Made by a program: the position numbers and the translations under genes. DNA of 64,000 nucleotides. It comes from Sarcophilus harrisii. Its lineage: Eukaryota > Chordata > Mammalia > Dasyuromorphia > Dasyuridae. The notes beneath the pieces are model-generated. The model did no database searches and was not told the DNA's origin. It worked only from the letters and a program-made list of their open reading frames with translations. How positions within the stretch are numbered: position 1 is the stretch's first letter; each line of letters begins with the position of its first letter. The stretch spans positions 429,129,669-429,193,668 of the forward strand of contig NC_045429.1 of the NCBI RefSeq assembly GCF_902635505.1, read 5' to 3'. Positions 37,390-50,600 of the stretch are shown here, one piece after another.

Positions 37390-38035
37390 AAAATTATCTT
37401 TCATTTTTATATCATCTTCATTTTTAAATATCTTTTCCCCCTCTTCCCTACCCTAGTATCTCTTGTAACAAAGAATCAAAAAGAAAAAAAAAATAAAGTC
37501 AAGGTATTCTAATCAGAGGCCAATATGAACCAATTCTGAGAGTATATACAGTGTTCTACTCCCCTACCTCTTCTCAGAAAGGAAGGAAGTACATTTTTCC
37601 CCTCACTTATTCTCAGGGGTCATGTTTGGTCATTATAATTTCAGTGTTCATTTGGGGTTTTTTTCTTTTCTGTTTACATTGTTATAGTCATCATGTATAT
37701 TTTAAAGATAATTTATATATATATTTTGCTCTGCAATTGGAGTTGAGTGACTTACCCAGGGTCTCACAACTAGTAGGTGTCAAAAGTCTGGGGACTAATT
37801 TGAATGTAGGTCCTCCTGATTCCAGAGCTCTCTCCATGATATCACTTAACTGCCCCTTAGTTTTATATACTTTATTATATACTTTATTCTGAACCATTTC
37901 ACTTAAGTTTCTTTCTCTGAATCATCCTTCATATTTGTCACTTCTTATAATGTAATAATATTCAGATATATTCATACCACAGTGTGTTTGGCCATTCCCC
38001 AATTGATTGAAAAGCCTCTTATTTTAAAAATAAAA
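37390..38035 (-). mobile_element. L1 LINE 3' fragment, split by a SINE
   Basis: The + strand contains the reverse complement of a marsupial L1 3' region. The C/T-rich 3'UTR-like part comes first (atcttttccccctcttccc). The ORF2 end follows after the SINE (ttcacttaagtttctttctc, tgtgtttggccattcccc). Host and insert are both decayed. Confidence 0.6.
37716..37857 (-). mobile_element. tRNA-derived SINE inserted in L1
   Basis: Reverse-complement SINE text (gagtgacttacccagggtc, acaactagtaggtgtc, ggtcctcctgattccagagc) ends ctgcccctta. Short ttatata repeats at both sides may be the target duplication. L1 sequence resumes afterward. Confidence 0.7.
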
Positions 38036-38454
38036 TGTCCTGTAAAATATTTTGATTCATACTTAAAATGTTACTTTGGTTTTATTGTTAGTGGAAAATT
38101 TTATTACAGTAGAGTTTTTTTTAGGGATTGACAGTCTTTGATAAATGGGATGCCAAGTTAATGACTCCCCTCTAATTTGACATGAGGCTGGTGTGGTGGT
38201 GGTGGGATATTAATGACTTTTAGTGATTGTAATGTCATGATGAGAATGACTAGATGATAGTAGCAGCCATTGAAAACTCTGGCTTGTGTGCCATTCTTGT
38301 GAAGCGGCCATATTAAAGATAAGCCCAGCGGGTCCTGGAGGTAGTCCTCCAACTGCCCTGATTTTGTGTCATTAACTCTAGTCCTAGAGAATGCAACAAT
38401 AGATGCCACATGTTAATTCTGCTGTTTCATTTTTTTTTTTCCATCTTAAACCAG

Positions 38455-38642
38455 GTTTTACCATGTGGGCAACTTGCTGTAACTGGTTCTGTCAGGATGG
38501 ACATTCTGAGGAAACTCAGCAGGCCCAGGGAGCCAGAACACAAGCCTATTCCAACCCTGGGTACAGCTCCTTCCCTTCTCCTACCAGCTCTGAACCTAGC
38601 TGCAAGAACTGTGGGACTCACTTTGGAAGCACAACTAGGAAA
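38455..38642 (+). CDS. RFFL: RFFL first coding exon (start codon, N-terminus and first half of zinc finger)
   Basis: The exon begins after a 3' splice site with a strong T-run (AG at 38453-38454), so 38455-38462 is the last piece of the 5'UTR. The ATG at 38463 has A at -3. It encodes residues 1-60, beginning [10 protein letters not shown], and includes finger cysteines C47 and C50. It ends in phase 0 at the donor GTAAGC (38643). In-frame ATGs further upstream lie in the intron and were not used. Confidence 0.95.
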
Positions 38643-41600
38643 GTAAGCATCAAGCTCTCTTCCTCCTCCCCCTTTTCTCCCCTTTTGGCTACTCTGTCAC
38701 TTTGCTGTGCCCTTGGACAAATCGGCCAAGCTCGTGACTCCTCTTTGTAAATTGCTATTGTTGTTAGTCCTTCATTCTCTAGGAGGACTGTGGCATCAGG
38801 GAGGGATGCCATGACTTGCAAATGAATTGGATTTAAATGAGGGAGGGCTGTGGAGGTCACCTGCCTCACTGTCTCTTCCTCGGCCATCTGGGACCAGTGG
38901 CCAGACATAAATCAGGACAACTGGAGATGGCCCTGGATGTAATGGAAAACCTTGGTCTTTTCAAGTTAAGGTCGTTCCCAAGTCTCAGTTTGACTGAGGC
39001 AATGCCCATTCAGTGATTTAGATTAGGTAAGAAATGAGGCAAAGAAAAACAAACGTGTTTTAATTTAATTTAAAAGAAAAATCGGTCTGAGAGAAGACTC
39101 TTTCTGGCCAAAACAGAAACAATTGCTCTTTACATTCACTTTGAGCCATCTGGGCCCAAACAATGACCTAGTGAGGCTTGTGCTGGGACCTATTGTTGGC
39201 CAGTAAATGAGAGCCAGAGTCATTTGGGTTTAAGGCTTGGTTCTTAAGAAATGTAGTGCTTAGCAAGATATCTTGGGCACAGCTTCCATAAGAAATGGTT
39301 TATGGCTGTGGGCTACCAATCTGCTGATGCTGCATGATCAAGGGTTCCCAGGGGCCAAGAGTTAGAGGAACAATAGGAAGAAGACCCCGACCCTTAGAAG
39401 TGGTTTTCAGAACCCACTCATAAAAGAAGATGGAGGTTTGGGTGCTGAGAATACCCCTTATTTTTCCAATTTAAGGCTTGTGGAGGATTGGAACTTTTAG
39501 TCCTGGACATGAATATGAGTAGGAGGTTGGGCAAAAAAACCCCAGAATACTATATGGTCATTCTTTTAAAAGCTGTCATCCTGAGAGGATGCTTCATGTT
39601 GACAAATGTCCCTTTGTGTCATGATGAAGGATCCTAGTTTGTTGTTTGAATCAGTTTTGGAAGCAGAGATCTGGTTAGAGGACATATAATCAGACTCCTA
39701 GCTGTTACCATCTGACAGAAAAGCTCTTTGGTCCAGAGAGCAATAATGGAAAGTTTTTCTATGTCCAACAAGTTCCTTCTGGGATTTTCAAGTAGCTCCT
39801 TGTCCTTTTGTTAAACTCATTCTCTCAGGGATGATTAACTGGGTGCAGAAGCACAGTGCTTACCTGGGACGGGGAAGATAATATTTGGCTTAAAAATGGG
39901 CTCTGGCCTCATGAAATTTACGATGTAGGAGGGGATTTCAAGACCAAGGTAAGGGAATGACTAATAATTCAGTAGATCTGAGCTCTTGTTGTCCATACAG
40001 AATTCTTCCTTTCATTATAGGTAGTCTTTAGGAAGTTTCAAATGAGTCTTCTGTATGGTTTAGGGTAATAAAAGTCATCACTAAGTGAATGGAATATCAG
40101 AGCAGACTAAGGAGGGGGGGGGAGGAAGAACATTATAAGCACCATATGAATGGGGCAAAAAAAGAGTAAGTAGCACCAAGAACAGTTTCCTTTGCAACAT
40201 TGATTATCTGGAAGAAGTATGAGACAAAGTGGGAGAGAGGGAGTATGGTGGCAGCAAGTTATGGAGAGCTTGCAGGCTGGGGAAAGGACAGGGAACCAGT
40301 GCAGATTCTTGTGTGGAAAAGTGACAAAAGATAAATACATCAGTTAATGAGATAGTGTGGCAATAGTAGGTGAGGGAAGGGGAAGCAGTGGGAAGAGGAA
40401 GATGACAGGATCGGAGGGAGAAATTTGGGAGCAAGCCACATCAAAGTTAGCATACCACAATTTACAAGACCACTTTGATATTCATTATCTTGTGTTATTT
40501 AATTTACCAAAACTCTGTGACTTAAGTGAGACAATCATTATTTTCATTTTATAAATGAGAAAACGGTGACTCAGGTTAAGCAATTTGTCAAGGTCATGAC
40601 TGCCTGGTGGCTCAGTGGGCAGTGGATAGTGTTTGGGGTCTAAAGTAGGAAGACCTGAGTTCAGATGTGGCCTCAGACATGTAGTAGCTGTGTGATGCTG
40701 GGCAAATCACAGTTAACCTTGGCTTGCCTCTTTATCTGTAAAATGGGGGTAATAACAGCACTTAAGTTTCAGGATTATCATGAGAATCAAATGAAATAAT
40801 ATTTTGTACCTAGCCCAGTGTCTGGCACATAGGAGGCCCTATATAAACATTAGCTTTATGATGATGGGGATGATGACAATAACTGGTAAATGGTAGCACC
40901 ATGACTACCAGTTTGATCTCCATGACTTCCTAGTCAGGTGATCTTGCCATTATACCACTCTGCTTTTCTACTCTAGGCCACAGATGATATGAAAGTGAGT
41001 GTTAGTGAGCTGAAGAGGGCAGAGAGCAGGCTGAACCTTGAGAAACGCCCACTGTTATAAGGGTGAAAGGACGGAAAGGGAAGCAGTGGAGGGGAATTAA
41101 AAGGAATGTTCTGAGAGGTAGGAAAGAAAAAGGCTAGGGATTCCTTCAGAAAGGATAGGGATTGTTCCACCAGGGTCAGATGTTGTACAGGTCACTAAGA
41201 TTGCGAGGTGAGACATGGGCTTTTGTCTTGATAGGTAAGTTAGCTGGTGATGTAAGACTTTTTGTTCAAGTATGGCTTCCAGTGAAGATGTGGAGGCTCT
41301 GGGGGCTTAGAATAAAGGCAAAGGGAGGAAAATGGGGAGCAGGCCTAAGTAAGGAGATCACTATGTGCAGAATTTTGAGAGAGAAAAAAAGTCAGGTTTA
41401 TGGAGGTATGGGACAGCTTTTAGGGAAAAGATTTTCAAGGGCATGACTACGTCTATTTTAGGCTCCTTGAGGATGGGAGTTTTAGTTTTCTCTTTGTATG
41501 CACAGGTTCCTGATAATGTTTATCAGATTGGTTGTTTGAAAGCAGGGTAGGTCCCTAGAGAGAAGGACTGAAGTTGAATCAGAGTAAGGCAGGACAAGGT

Positions 41601-44600
41601 TCTGGAGGAGGAGTTGGGAGGGGATGGATTGGAAGGACATGTTGAAGGATTTAGGAACTTTGCCATGGAATAGGGACTGCTTATTTTTTTGAAGGTGGAT
41701 ATGCTATGATTCATATTTGAGAGGGAGAAGGTAGATCAGATGATCTAAATTTAATTTTTCAAGGAAAAGATGGGACTCGTTCTTCAAGAGGGTTTTGGAG
41801 TGAAATGAAAGGCTTTAATTAAAAGAATTACAATCAGAGAGTTTGGTGCATGATGCGGCATCACTTCAAAGTCGTGAGCAGATAGGAAGGATGCAGCCCA
41901 GGTCACACTATCTTTCTGACCTGCCTTGTCCCAGGATATTCCCCTTTCATGAATTTTAAATATAGGCTTACCTTTGAACCCTGTCCTTTTTGTCTGCCAG
42001 GCCCTTGAACCTTCTTGGCTTCAAAGGTCTGCAGCATCCGATCCTCTGTGGTGCTGGCAACTCGGCTCCACAGGAGGATGGGGAGACCCTGTGTCAGCTT
42101 TACTTTCCCTTCCTACTCTCTGACCTCAAGCCATGAGCATTTCTGGCTCTGAATCTTTTGAGATTTAAGTATTTTCTTAGGATTTGTTTATAAGGCAAAA
42201 GGAAAATTTAGTAGGACCAGATAAAAGTGTAAATAATGAGATTTGATAGTACATAATTTATTCCCTCTATATCTGCTCACTGTTCTCTGAGCTCACCTGA
42301 TTTGCTCTAAGCCTAGAATGTCACTTTTGGTAGCTCACTGTCTACAAGAGCTTCTTCTTCTTCTTTTTTATTATTATAGCTTTTTATTTATAAGATATGC
42401 ATGGGTAATTTTTCAGCATTGACAATTACAAAACATTTTGTTCCAATTTTTCCCTTCCCTCCACCCCCTCCTCGAGATGGCAGATTGACCAATACATGTT
42501 AAATATGTTAAAGTATATGTTAAATGCAATATATGTATAAGTGAAGGACAGAGCTTCTTAAACTGAGTTGGTGATATGTTCCACTGGACTCTTTAGATCA
42601 GATCCATTCCATTCTGTGATTCCTAGCTTACTCTTAGTCCATAAAGAAGCCTCTACATGGCATGGAGTGGGATTTTGTTGCTGCAACCATAGAGGCCTAT
42701 CATTTTACTAATAAAAGTGCTTAAATTCTTTTAATATTTTATTTTTTCCTCAATTACATGTAGAACAATTAACATTCGTTTTTAAAACTAAGTTCTAGAT
42801 TCTCTCCCTCCCTCTCTTCCTACCTTTTCTTCCATTGAGAAGACATATGTAAAATTACTCAAAACATTTCCATAAAAGTCATGCTGTAAAAGTCCCCCCC
42901 CCAAAAAAAAACCCAAAAAAAAACCAAAACTCCTCAATAAAAATAAAATAAAAAGATACAACTGATTGTGTCTTTCTCTGGGTGTGGATAGCATTTTTCA
43001 TCATAAGTCCTTCATAGTAGTCTTGGATCATTTTATTGCTGACAATAGCAAAGTCACTCACAGCTGATTATCCCACAACATTGCTTATTACTTTGTATAC
43101 TGTACATTTTACTTTGCTTGAGCTGATGGAGGACTTTTTCAAGTTTTTCTGAGAGCATCTGCTTATTTCTTATAGGATAATAGTATTCCATCGTAATCAC
43201 ATACCACACTTTATTTAGCCAGTCCCTAATGATGGACATCCTCTCAATTTCCAATTCTTTGCCCTGAGTAAAAAACTGCTATAAATATTTTTTGCATATA
43301 TAGGTCCTTTTCCTTTTTTTTTTTTTTTTTTTTTTAAATCTTGTGATACGTGTTGAGTAGTAATATTACTAGGTAAAAGTGTATGCATGATTTTATAACA
43401 AGAACCTATATTCTAAAAAGGGGAGGCAGCATACTTATATTTATAAAGCACATTTGGGGTAACGGTGGTGGGTAAGCACTTCGGGCAGTTGGGGAAACAA
43501 GAAAGGCCTCATTTCAAAGGTAGTATTTGAGCTGAGCCTTGAAAGAAAATTGATTCCAAGAAGTGGAACTGTAGAGGGAGAATATTCTAGGAAGGAGGAA
43601 TAGCAAAGATTACAAAGAGTTTCTTATATAAAGAATAGCAAGTATTGCTAGACTATAAAAGGTGGGGAAGAAATAAAATAATGCATATTAAAGCTGAAAA
43701 ATGATACAAGGAGCCCAGGTTTGTGAGGAGCTTTGAATGCCAAAGAGAAGAGTTTCTACTTCTATAAGAGGCAATGAATAGAGAGATACTGAAATTTATT
43801 GAATAGGAGATGAGAGAGTGACATAACATGTATTTTTCCCTTTAAGAAGATCACTGTGGCAGTAATGTGGAAAATGGATTAGAACTGGGGAAAGACAAGA
43901 AGCAGGAAAATCAATTGGGAAACCATTTCACTAGTCCAGGCAAGAGATGATAAGGATCTGAATGAAGGTGGTGAGGCTGAATGTATAAGTGGAAGAAAGT
44001 CTAAAAGGGGTTGTGGAGTTAGAAACTGCAAGAAATGTGCCAACAAGTGTTGGATGTGTGAGGGCTAAGAGAATGAGTCACTGATGATACTGATCCTGAG
44101 TATTGGGAAGGATGGCAGTGCCTTGGACGTAAATTGAGTGGTTAGAAAAAAGAGTAGCTTTGGGAGGAAGGAGAATGAGCTTTGAGTTGAGGTAGCAGCC
44201 CAGGGGTCTTCCTTAAAGGCATAGGTGCTTACTGGAGATTTAAATGAATGTATGTAGTAGGCCTGAATGGAACTGAGTAAGTGGGTTGAGGGTCTGTGTT
44301 GGCTGTTTGGTAGAGGAATTGGCAACAATGGTTTAATCTCCTGTCTCTCTTCCCCCTCCCCCAAAGTGACTTTCCCTTCTTTTTCTTAGCAGCGTTTTAT
44401 TGATGCTTAACATTTTAGTTAAGTACTCTTGGCAGTTTCATAGAAACATTTATTGAGATAATTTATCTTCCAGCCACCTTGCCTCTCACTTGTTTTGAGC
44501 AGATTGTAGTGTTTACATGTAAGTCAGTGTTTCCTGTGCTAATTCTACCTATATTTGTTGACAGATTACTTTTTTAAACCTTTTTTTCTCCTTTCCTGTC

Positions 44601-47600
44601 TTTTTGGACTAGGATTTTAGCTTCAGGCATTTCTTACTCATTTATGATGCATCTCAGAAAGCTACTTATTCAGAATCATCCCTGGTGTGCTGGGTACATG
44701 GGTAGCTATAGCTCAGATTTAAATGATGCTGTCTTTGCGTTTTGATCTCATACCTAACAAGCCAAGTACATTTGGAGAGAAGACTCTGAGACCACTGGGA
44801 ACTTCACTGATTGGTAGAGCAACTCAAAGCTTTTATAATTTATTAGATATTCCACAAAGCTGTGTCTTGTAAAACTACATTGTCTTGAGCAATGTTTCTC
44901 GTCACAACCTGAGGCTTTATGACTCTCAAGTCTCTAGATTTCAAAATCTATCATCCTAAACGGGGACTAATTGAGTACATCACATTCCCAATAGACAATT
45001 CTACTTCACATATGGATGAACTTAAACAAAACAAAAAAAAAAACCCATCCATTTTCCAGTTGAATGCTGTTGTTCCCAGAATTGCTCCTAATCTTAGTTC
45101 ATATGGGCATTCAATTCAGTTAGGCTTTCTGAAAATTTTCTTGTGATACTAAAACTTTTTTGGAGAATACTGGGGATGGTTTTTGTCCTGAGATTGAAAA
45201 GTCAAAATTGAGATGAGATAAAACAACATATTAAATACATAGAACTTGTTTTTATTTTGATTATTACATTGGTAGTATACATGAAAGAGAATGAATTGTC
45301 TGAACCTTTGATTTAATTCCATGCATAACTATTGAATATGAGAATCTTCATTTAGTTTGGATAATTCCCAGGATATACAAGTGCATTTCTGCATTTAAAA
45401 GCAGTAAAGCAAAGTTATGTAGATTATATTTTAAATTAGAAAAAAGTTTTGTGATGTCTTGGAAGGATTAGTGAGAAACTTTCTAAGGTGAAACCTCCAA
45501 GGTACATGAGCATAACCTGTTCTTTCTTTTGACCAAATGTCACTATAATATCTCACTTTCGGGAGGAACAGCTGAGAGAGACACTTTGTTGTAAATAGAC
45601 TGACAAACTTGCTAGATAGTACCAGCTTACATCTCAGATCCTTGACTCGAACTTTTAAAAAACATGTACGCTTTCACAAAGGAGAACCTTGATATTCCAA
45701 TAACTGTCTAAATATATAAATTGGGATGTGGTCTTATGTACAGAGCATCTTATTTAAACTCGTTGTCAGGAGGCCTCGTCATTGCGGCCAGATTGTGGCT
45801 GGATTTGGAGTTGGAAATGTGGATGGGGCACTTTGCCGTGGGGTTCGGTGAGACCTGACAGGAACTTCACTTGACTGTCAATTGGGTCTGATGAGACTGT
45901 CCTCCGACTCCCGCACTGGGCTTGGTGAACTGTGTGGGGCCCTGAAAGAGGGGCGAGCTTTCTTGCTGAGCCACCATTGACTAGCCCCCCGTCCAGCTGG
46001 TTCCCTCCTCCTACAGCCTGACCCTGTGCTCATTTTCTCCCCCTTCCTTCCACTGAGCAGCACACGTGCTTGGATTGTAAGAAGGATTTCTGCATTTCCT
46101 GTTCGAGCCAAGTAGGGAATGGTGCCCGCCTCTGCTATCTCTGCCAGCGTTTCCGCGCCACAGCCTTTCATCGAGAAGAGCTGATGAAAATGAAGGTGAA
46201 GGACCTGAGGGACTATCTCAGTCTCCATGACATCTCCTCTGAAATGTGCAGGGAGAAGGAGGAGCTGGTGTTCTTGGTGCTTGGTCAGCAGCCGGTGATC
46301 ACACAGGAAGACAGGACTTGTAATACCCCTTTCCCCTCAGGCCTTCCTGAGCATCAGGCCTTCCTGGCCCAGCCTCATACCAGCACAGCACCTCCTACCT
46401 CTCCCAACCTCCCTCCGTCACCGGCACAGCCCACGTGCACTCCCTCAGCCCAGGCTCAGGAAAACCAGCAGGTATGGGCCCGTTTTCAGTCTATGCTACT
46501 CTGGGCTCGACTGCCCTTTGCTCCAGCTTCTGAAAGCTAGACGTTGGAGAGTGTGCGTATATATGCTTCTGATTTTCTTGGAAGTCTATCTATATAAACT
46601 CTCTCTGTTCATTCATTTTTCTCCTATAGAGTCAGGAGCTGCTTACTGGACATTGCTTTGGCAACCTTAACAAGGGGCTCTTGCCTGGATGCAGGCTACT
46701 AGCAGACTTTGAAACCTGTTTTTATTCCCTTTCTTGGTTGTCATTTGCTGAATGTAGGTATTTTGGTTGGAGCTTTTGTAATTATATAGTCTAGCATCCT
46801 CACCCTTCCCCTCCACAATTTTAGAAAACCCATGTACCAGCCTCTGAATTCAGCTACCTGTCAGAATAAAACATAATCAAACACCTGTCATTCCCACCTT
46901 GTCTTAACCTGTGGGGAAGGATAATTTTAATTTTCCAAAGTTTACCAGTAGGTCTAGAAAATAATGTATTTGCTGTGGGACAAATGAGGGAATAATTTGA
47001 GTTCTGTGATCAGATCTAAGAAATGACCTCTTTCCTATGACCCTGCTTTAATCTTTAGCCTGTTTTACAGCCAAACAAAGTGGCCTTGTTTCTCTCTTAT
47101 TGTATGCTAGGGAGCAGTGATTTGAGAGCCATGAACCTGTATGGAAGTGTCTTAGTTACTTTCTTATTCACTAATTTTAACACAGGGTATATTGGGAAAT
47201 AGAGGCCTGGTTTTCACTTGGCTTTGTTACTGATTCTCGATTCCCCGTGGGTAAATCCGTTCATCTCTTGGCCTTTAAATCAAAATGGGGAATGCAGTGA
47301 ATGGCCACAAGCATGGAAAGTCACCAATTCCAAGATGTTATCGATCACTTTTCCCTTGATGCTTTCTCAGTTCCTGCCTGTTGGGCATATCTGGTGTATT
47401 TTCTGGGCAGGATGGAGTGCTGGTAGGTGCTGGAAGTGTTTATTTTGCAAAAGGAGAAAAACAAAAAAGTCACATGTTTCCCTAATGATACACCAAGGTA
47501 GCAATGGAGCTAGGCCTTCTCTTCAGAGCCCTGGAGTGTCATCATAACAGTACCGGAGTACAGTGTTTATAACTTTAAGCAAGTTTTCTAAACACATTTC

Positions 47601-50600
47601 AGTTTCCTAGTAGGGGGAATAAAAAAGTAATTAAGCTCCCTTCCCTTCTCTCTCAATCCTTAATTCCTTTAAAGGATGACAAGAGGTTAAATTGAGAGTC
47701 ATATATGAAAGAGCTTCCTAGAAGAGATCAACTGGAATTTCATGCACTCCAGCTCTTTCTAGCTTGAGCAATAGGTTATTGGGGACAGAAGGTAAACTTT
47801 ATTCCGCAAGTTCTCCTTCACAGTGAAGGAGAGGAAAAGGCAGGCTGAAGTCCAATAGCAGAAGGAATCGATCTTATAGGGAGGACTTGGTTTAGGTACA
47901 TTTTCTAGGTTGGTTTTAGAGGAAGGTACTAGTTTATGGTCAGAATCCTTTTGATCTTGGTGAGGGAAATTCAGGTATTTTACTTTTAAATGAAATAAGA
48001 AATCTTTATTAATTAACTCTCAGGGGAAATCCTCCATATATTCTAGGTGGGGACATTTGAAATTTTAGTATCCTGTGAAGAGTAAGACTCAAGGGGAAAA
48101 TTGTGCACACTTTTATGTTAACATGGTGTGAGTGAAGAGTGTTCAAATCTAGAGAGATGTTACTCCCATTGTACTGTGCTGCTAAGACCAAATAAGTACA
48201 TCACACACAGCCCATTTGAAAGGGAAATTTGGTAAATAAGAGTGCATCCAGGGTGTGCTAGAAAAGAATGGTCAGGGGCCTAGAAAAACCATATTCTGTG
48301 AGGAATCATTAAAGGGATAGTATGGAAAAGAGGTGGCTTTCTAGAGTTGTGATAGTTGTTTCCAGGTATTTGAGTGTTGATATTACTAACAGCTGACTTT
48401 TCTTTGTGTGCATTTCTGGTTGATCCTCACAACATTTCTTTGTAGATTTGCTCAGTAACAATTCTTTGTAGATTTGCTCACTGTATGTCCAGAAGGCAGA
48501 ACAAGAATCAGTAAGATGGGCATTATGGAGTAAATACATTTTGGCTAGATATAATGAACAACTTGCTGACAATTTGAGCAGTCTAACATTGGAATGGTCT
48601 TGCCTGGTCAAATCCTTTTAAGTCTTCAGGAGTAGGAGATGAGATTCTAGAGATGCTGGAGAAGGGAGAGATGTTCTGGAGTAGATGATCTCCAAGGCCC
48701 TTCCCACTCAAAAAATGTTATAATTCCATTTACATTCCCCCGTCCAAGTAGTTGGCATGTGGTGGATATTTAATACGTGATACAAAGAAGTAAATGAGGT
48801 TGTAAAACAAAACTGGGCTCAGTAACCCATGTTTCCTGCATCTTTTTATTCTCAGTCTCAGTGGTGCCAACCAGGATTAAGTTAATAGGAACCATTATCC
48901 ATAAGCCAAAAGCTGTGGAGTTATTTTGAATGGCTTTTATTTGTCTATTTTCACAGCACCTATCTCCTGGCAAGGTAGTACTCAGCGAGATCATATTTGG
49001 GACCATTATTTTGGGCGATTTCCTCTCTCCTTGACAGATTTCTGGGTAGATTCTTGAGTTCATTGTCAGGTCTGGAGTATAGTGAAAAAAAAGGGCTGGT
49101 GTTACAGAATCCTAACTGTTACCCAGGAATCCTCTGAGACTTCCCTCCAGCTGTGACCATATCTTTCTTTCTTACAGGCTAATGGCCATGTGCCCCAGGA
49201 CCAAGAAGAAGTGACATGTGTGGAGAATGTAGCAAGTGCTCCTGTGGAGGATGAAACACAGGTGACTCCAAAGGTCCAATGATAGGCAAGAAAACCAGTC
49301 CGTGGGAGTGGCCCCTGGGAAATCCCATTCCTGTTGTGGAAAAAAATACTTCCATCCCATCCAGAATCTTGAAACAGTTACAGCTGTGGGAGGGGGCTTG
49401 GCTCCCTGAAGAGCTCAGGGGAATGTCTAGCTGAGGCTCTATTATAGTCACTCTGACACCTTTTGCTAGGGGTGGGAACACAGTGCCATGTAATGAAGTT
49501 TCCTTCCTCTTTCCAGCCAGTGCTGGAGAGAACATCTAGGAGCTCTAGTCTCAGGTCTCCCAGCAAAGGCCGGGGCCTGGGAAAGGCTTGTGAGAGTGGA
49601 GTACTGAATGCCAAGGACAGAACTTGGCCTTGGCACCGAATCTAGAACCCGGGGTCATGGCTCCGGAACTGTTTGGAAGTCAGAGGCTGGCGATCTAGGA
49701 CCATCGCTGAGCAGAAGCAGTGCAGTGGGCTCTGGGCAGCGAGGCTGCCATCATCGTTTGTCCTTTGTGTTTTGCAGTCCATCGATTCCGAGGACAACTT
49801 GGTGCCGGGGCGGAGGGCCTCCCTGTCTGACCTGGTGAATGTGGAGGACATTGAGGCCCTCACTGTGCGGCAGCTCAAGGAGATCTTGGCCCGGAACTTT
49901 GTGAACTACAAAGGCTGCTGCGAGAAGTGGGAGCTGATGGAGCGGGTGACCCGGCTGTACAGGGAGCAGAAGGACCTCCAGCATTTGGGTAATGGGCAAC
50001 TTTGGGGTGCTTGCTACTCTTAGATACTTTTCCTTCTGCTTTGATCTGTGTACTTCTGAACTCTTGAGACATTTCCTACACTTTTGAAATGGAAAGAGGA
50101 AAAAAAATATGCTATTTCTCCAGAGAGAGCTCCCTACACTGGGGATACTCCTAGAATGCTCCTACTCCACATATAGGATCTCTTCAGCAATCTGGAATGA
50201 TGGCATTCCTGGTTTTTTTCCCCAGACCTATTCCAACTTGGTAGTTTTCCAGTACACACACTATTCCTACTTGGTTCAGGCAAGGTGCAACAAAGGGACC
50301 AAGGGTTTTCCTATGTTCTAGGCAAGGTAGGACGGGCAGACTCCTGTCTTAGTGACTGGCACCCAGGGTATGCCTATAGGGAAGGAAGTCAGAAGTCAGC
50401 TTGGGGAGAGGGAGGAGGGGCTTTTCTTGTTTACCATGTCACCAAATAACATCTTTCTTTTTTTTTTTTTTTTGGTTGCAGTATCTGGCACTGCAGATCA
50501 AAATGGTATGTCCTATTTATTTATTTACTTTTTGAGAATTGGCTTAATATTTTTCCTTTTCTTCTTCCTTCCTCCTTTTGATTTCTGTTAACTGCCTAAG

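Larger units (their letters stand above)
38643..46060. other. RFFL: RFFL intron between coding exons 1 and 2
   Basis: This is a GT-AG intron of about 7.4 kb (GTAAGC to GAGCAG). It holds several mobile elements, listed separately. Stretches 39060-40080, 41160-42350 and 44370-46060 show no coding signal. Confidence 0.85.

Noticed and set aside
46472-46540. Read-through extension of RFFL coding exon 2
   Set aside because: A good GT donor at 46472 and the known protein sequence continuing at 49178 show this is intron.
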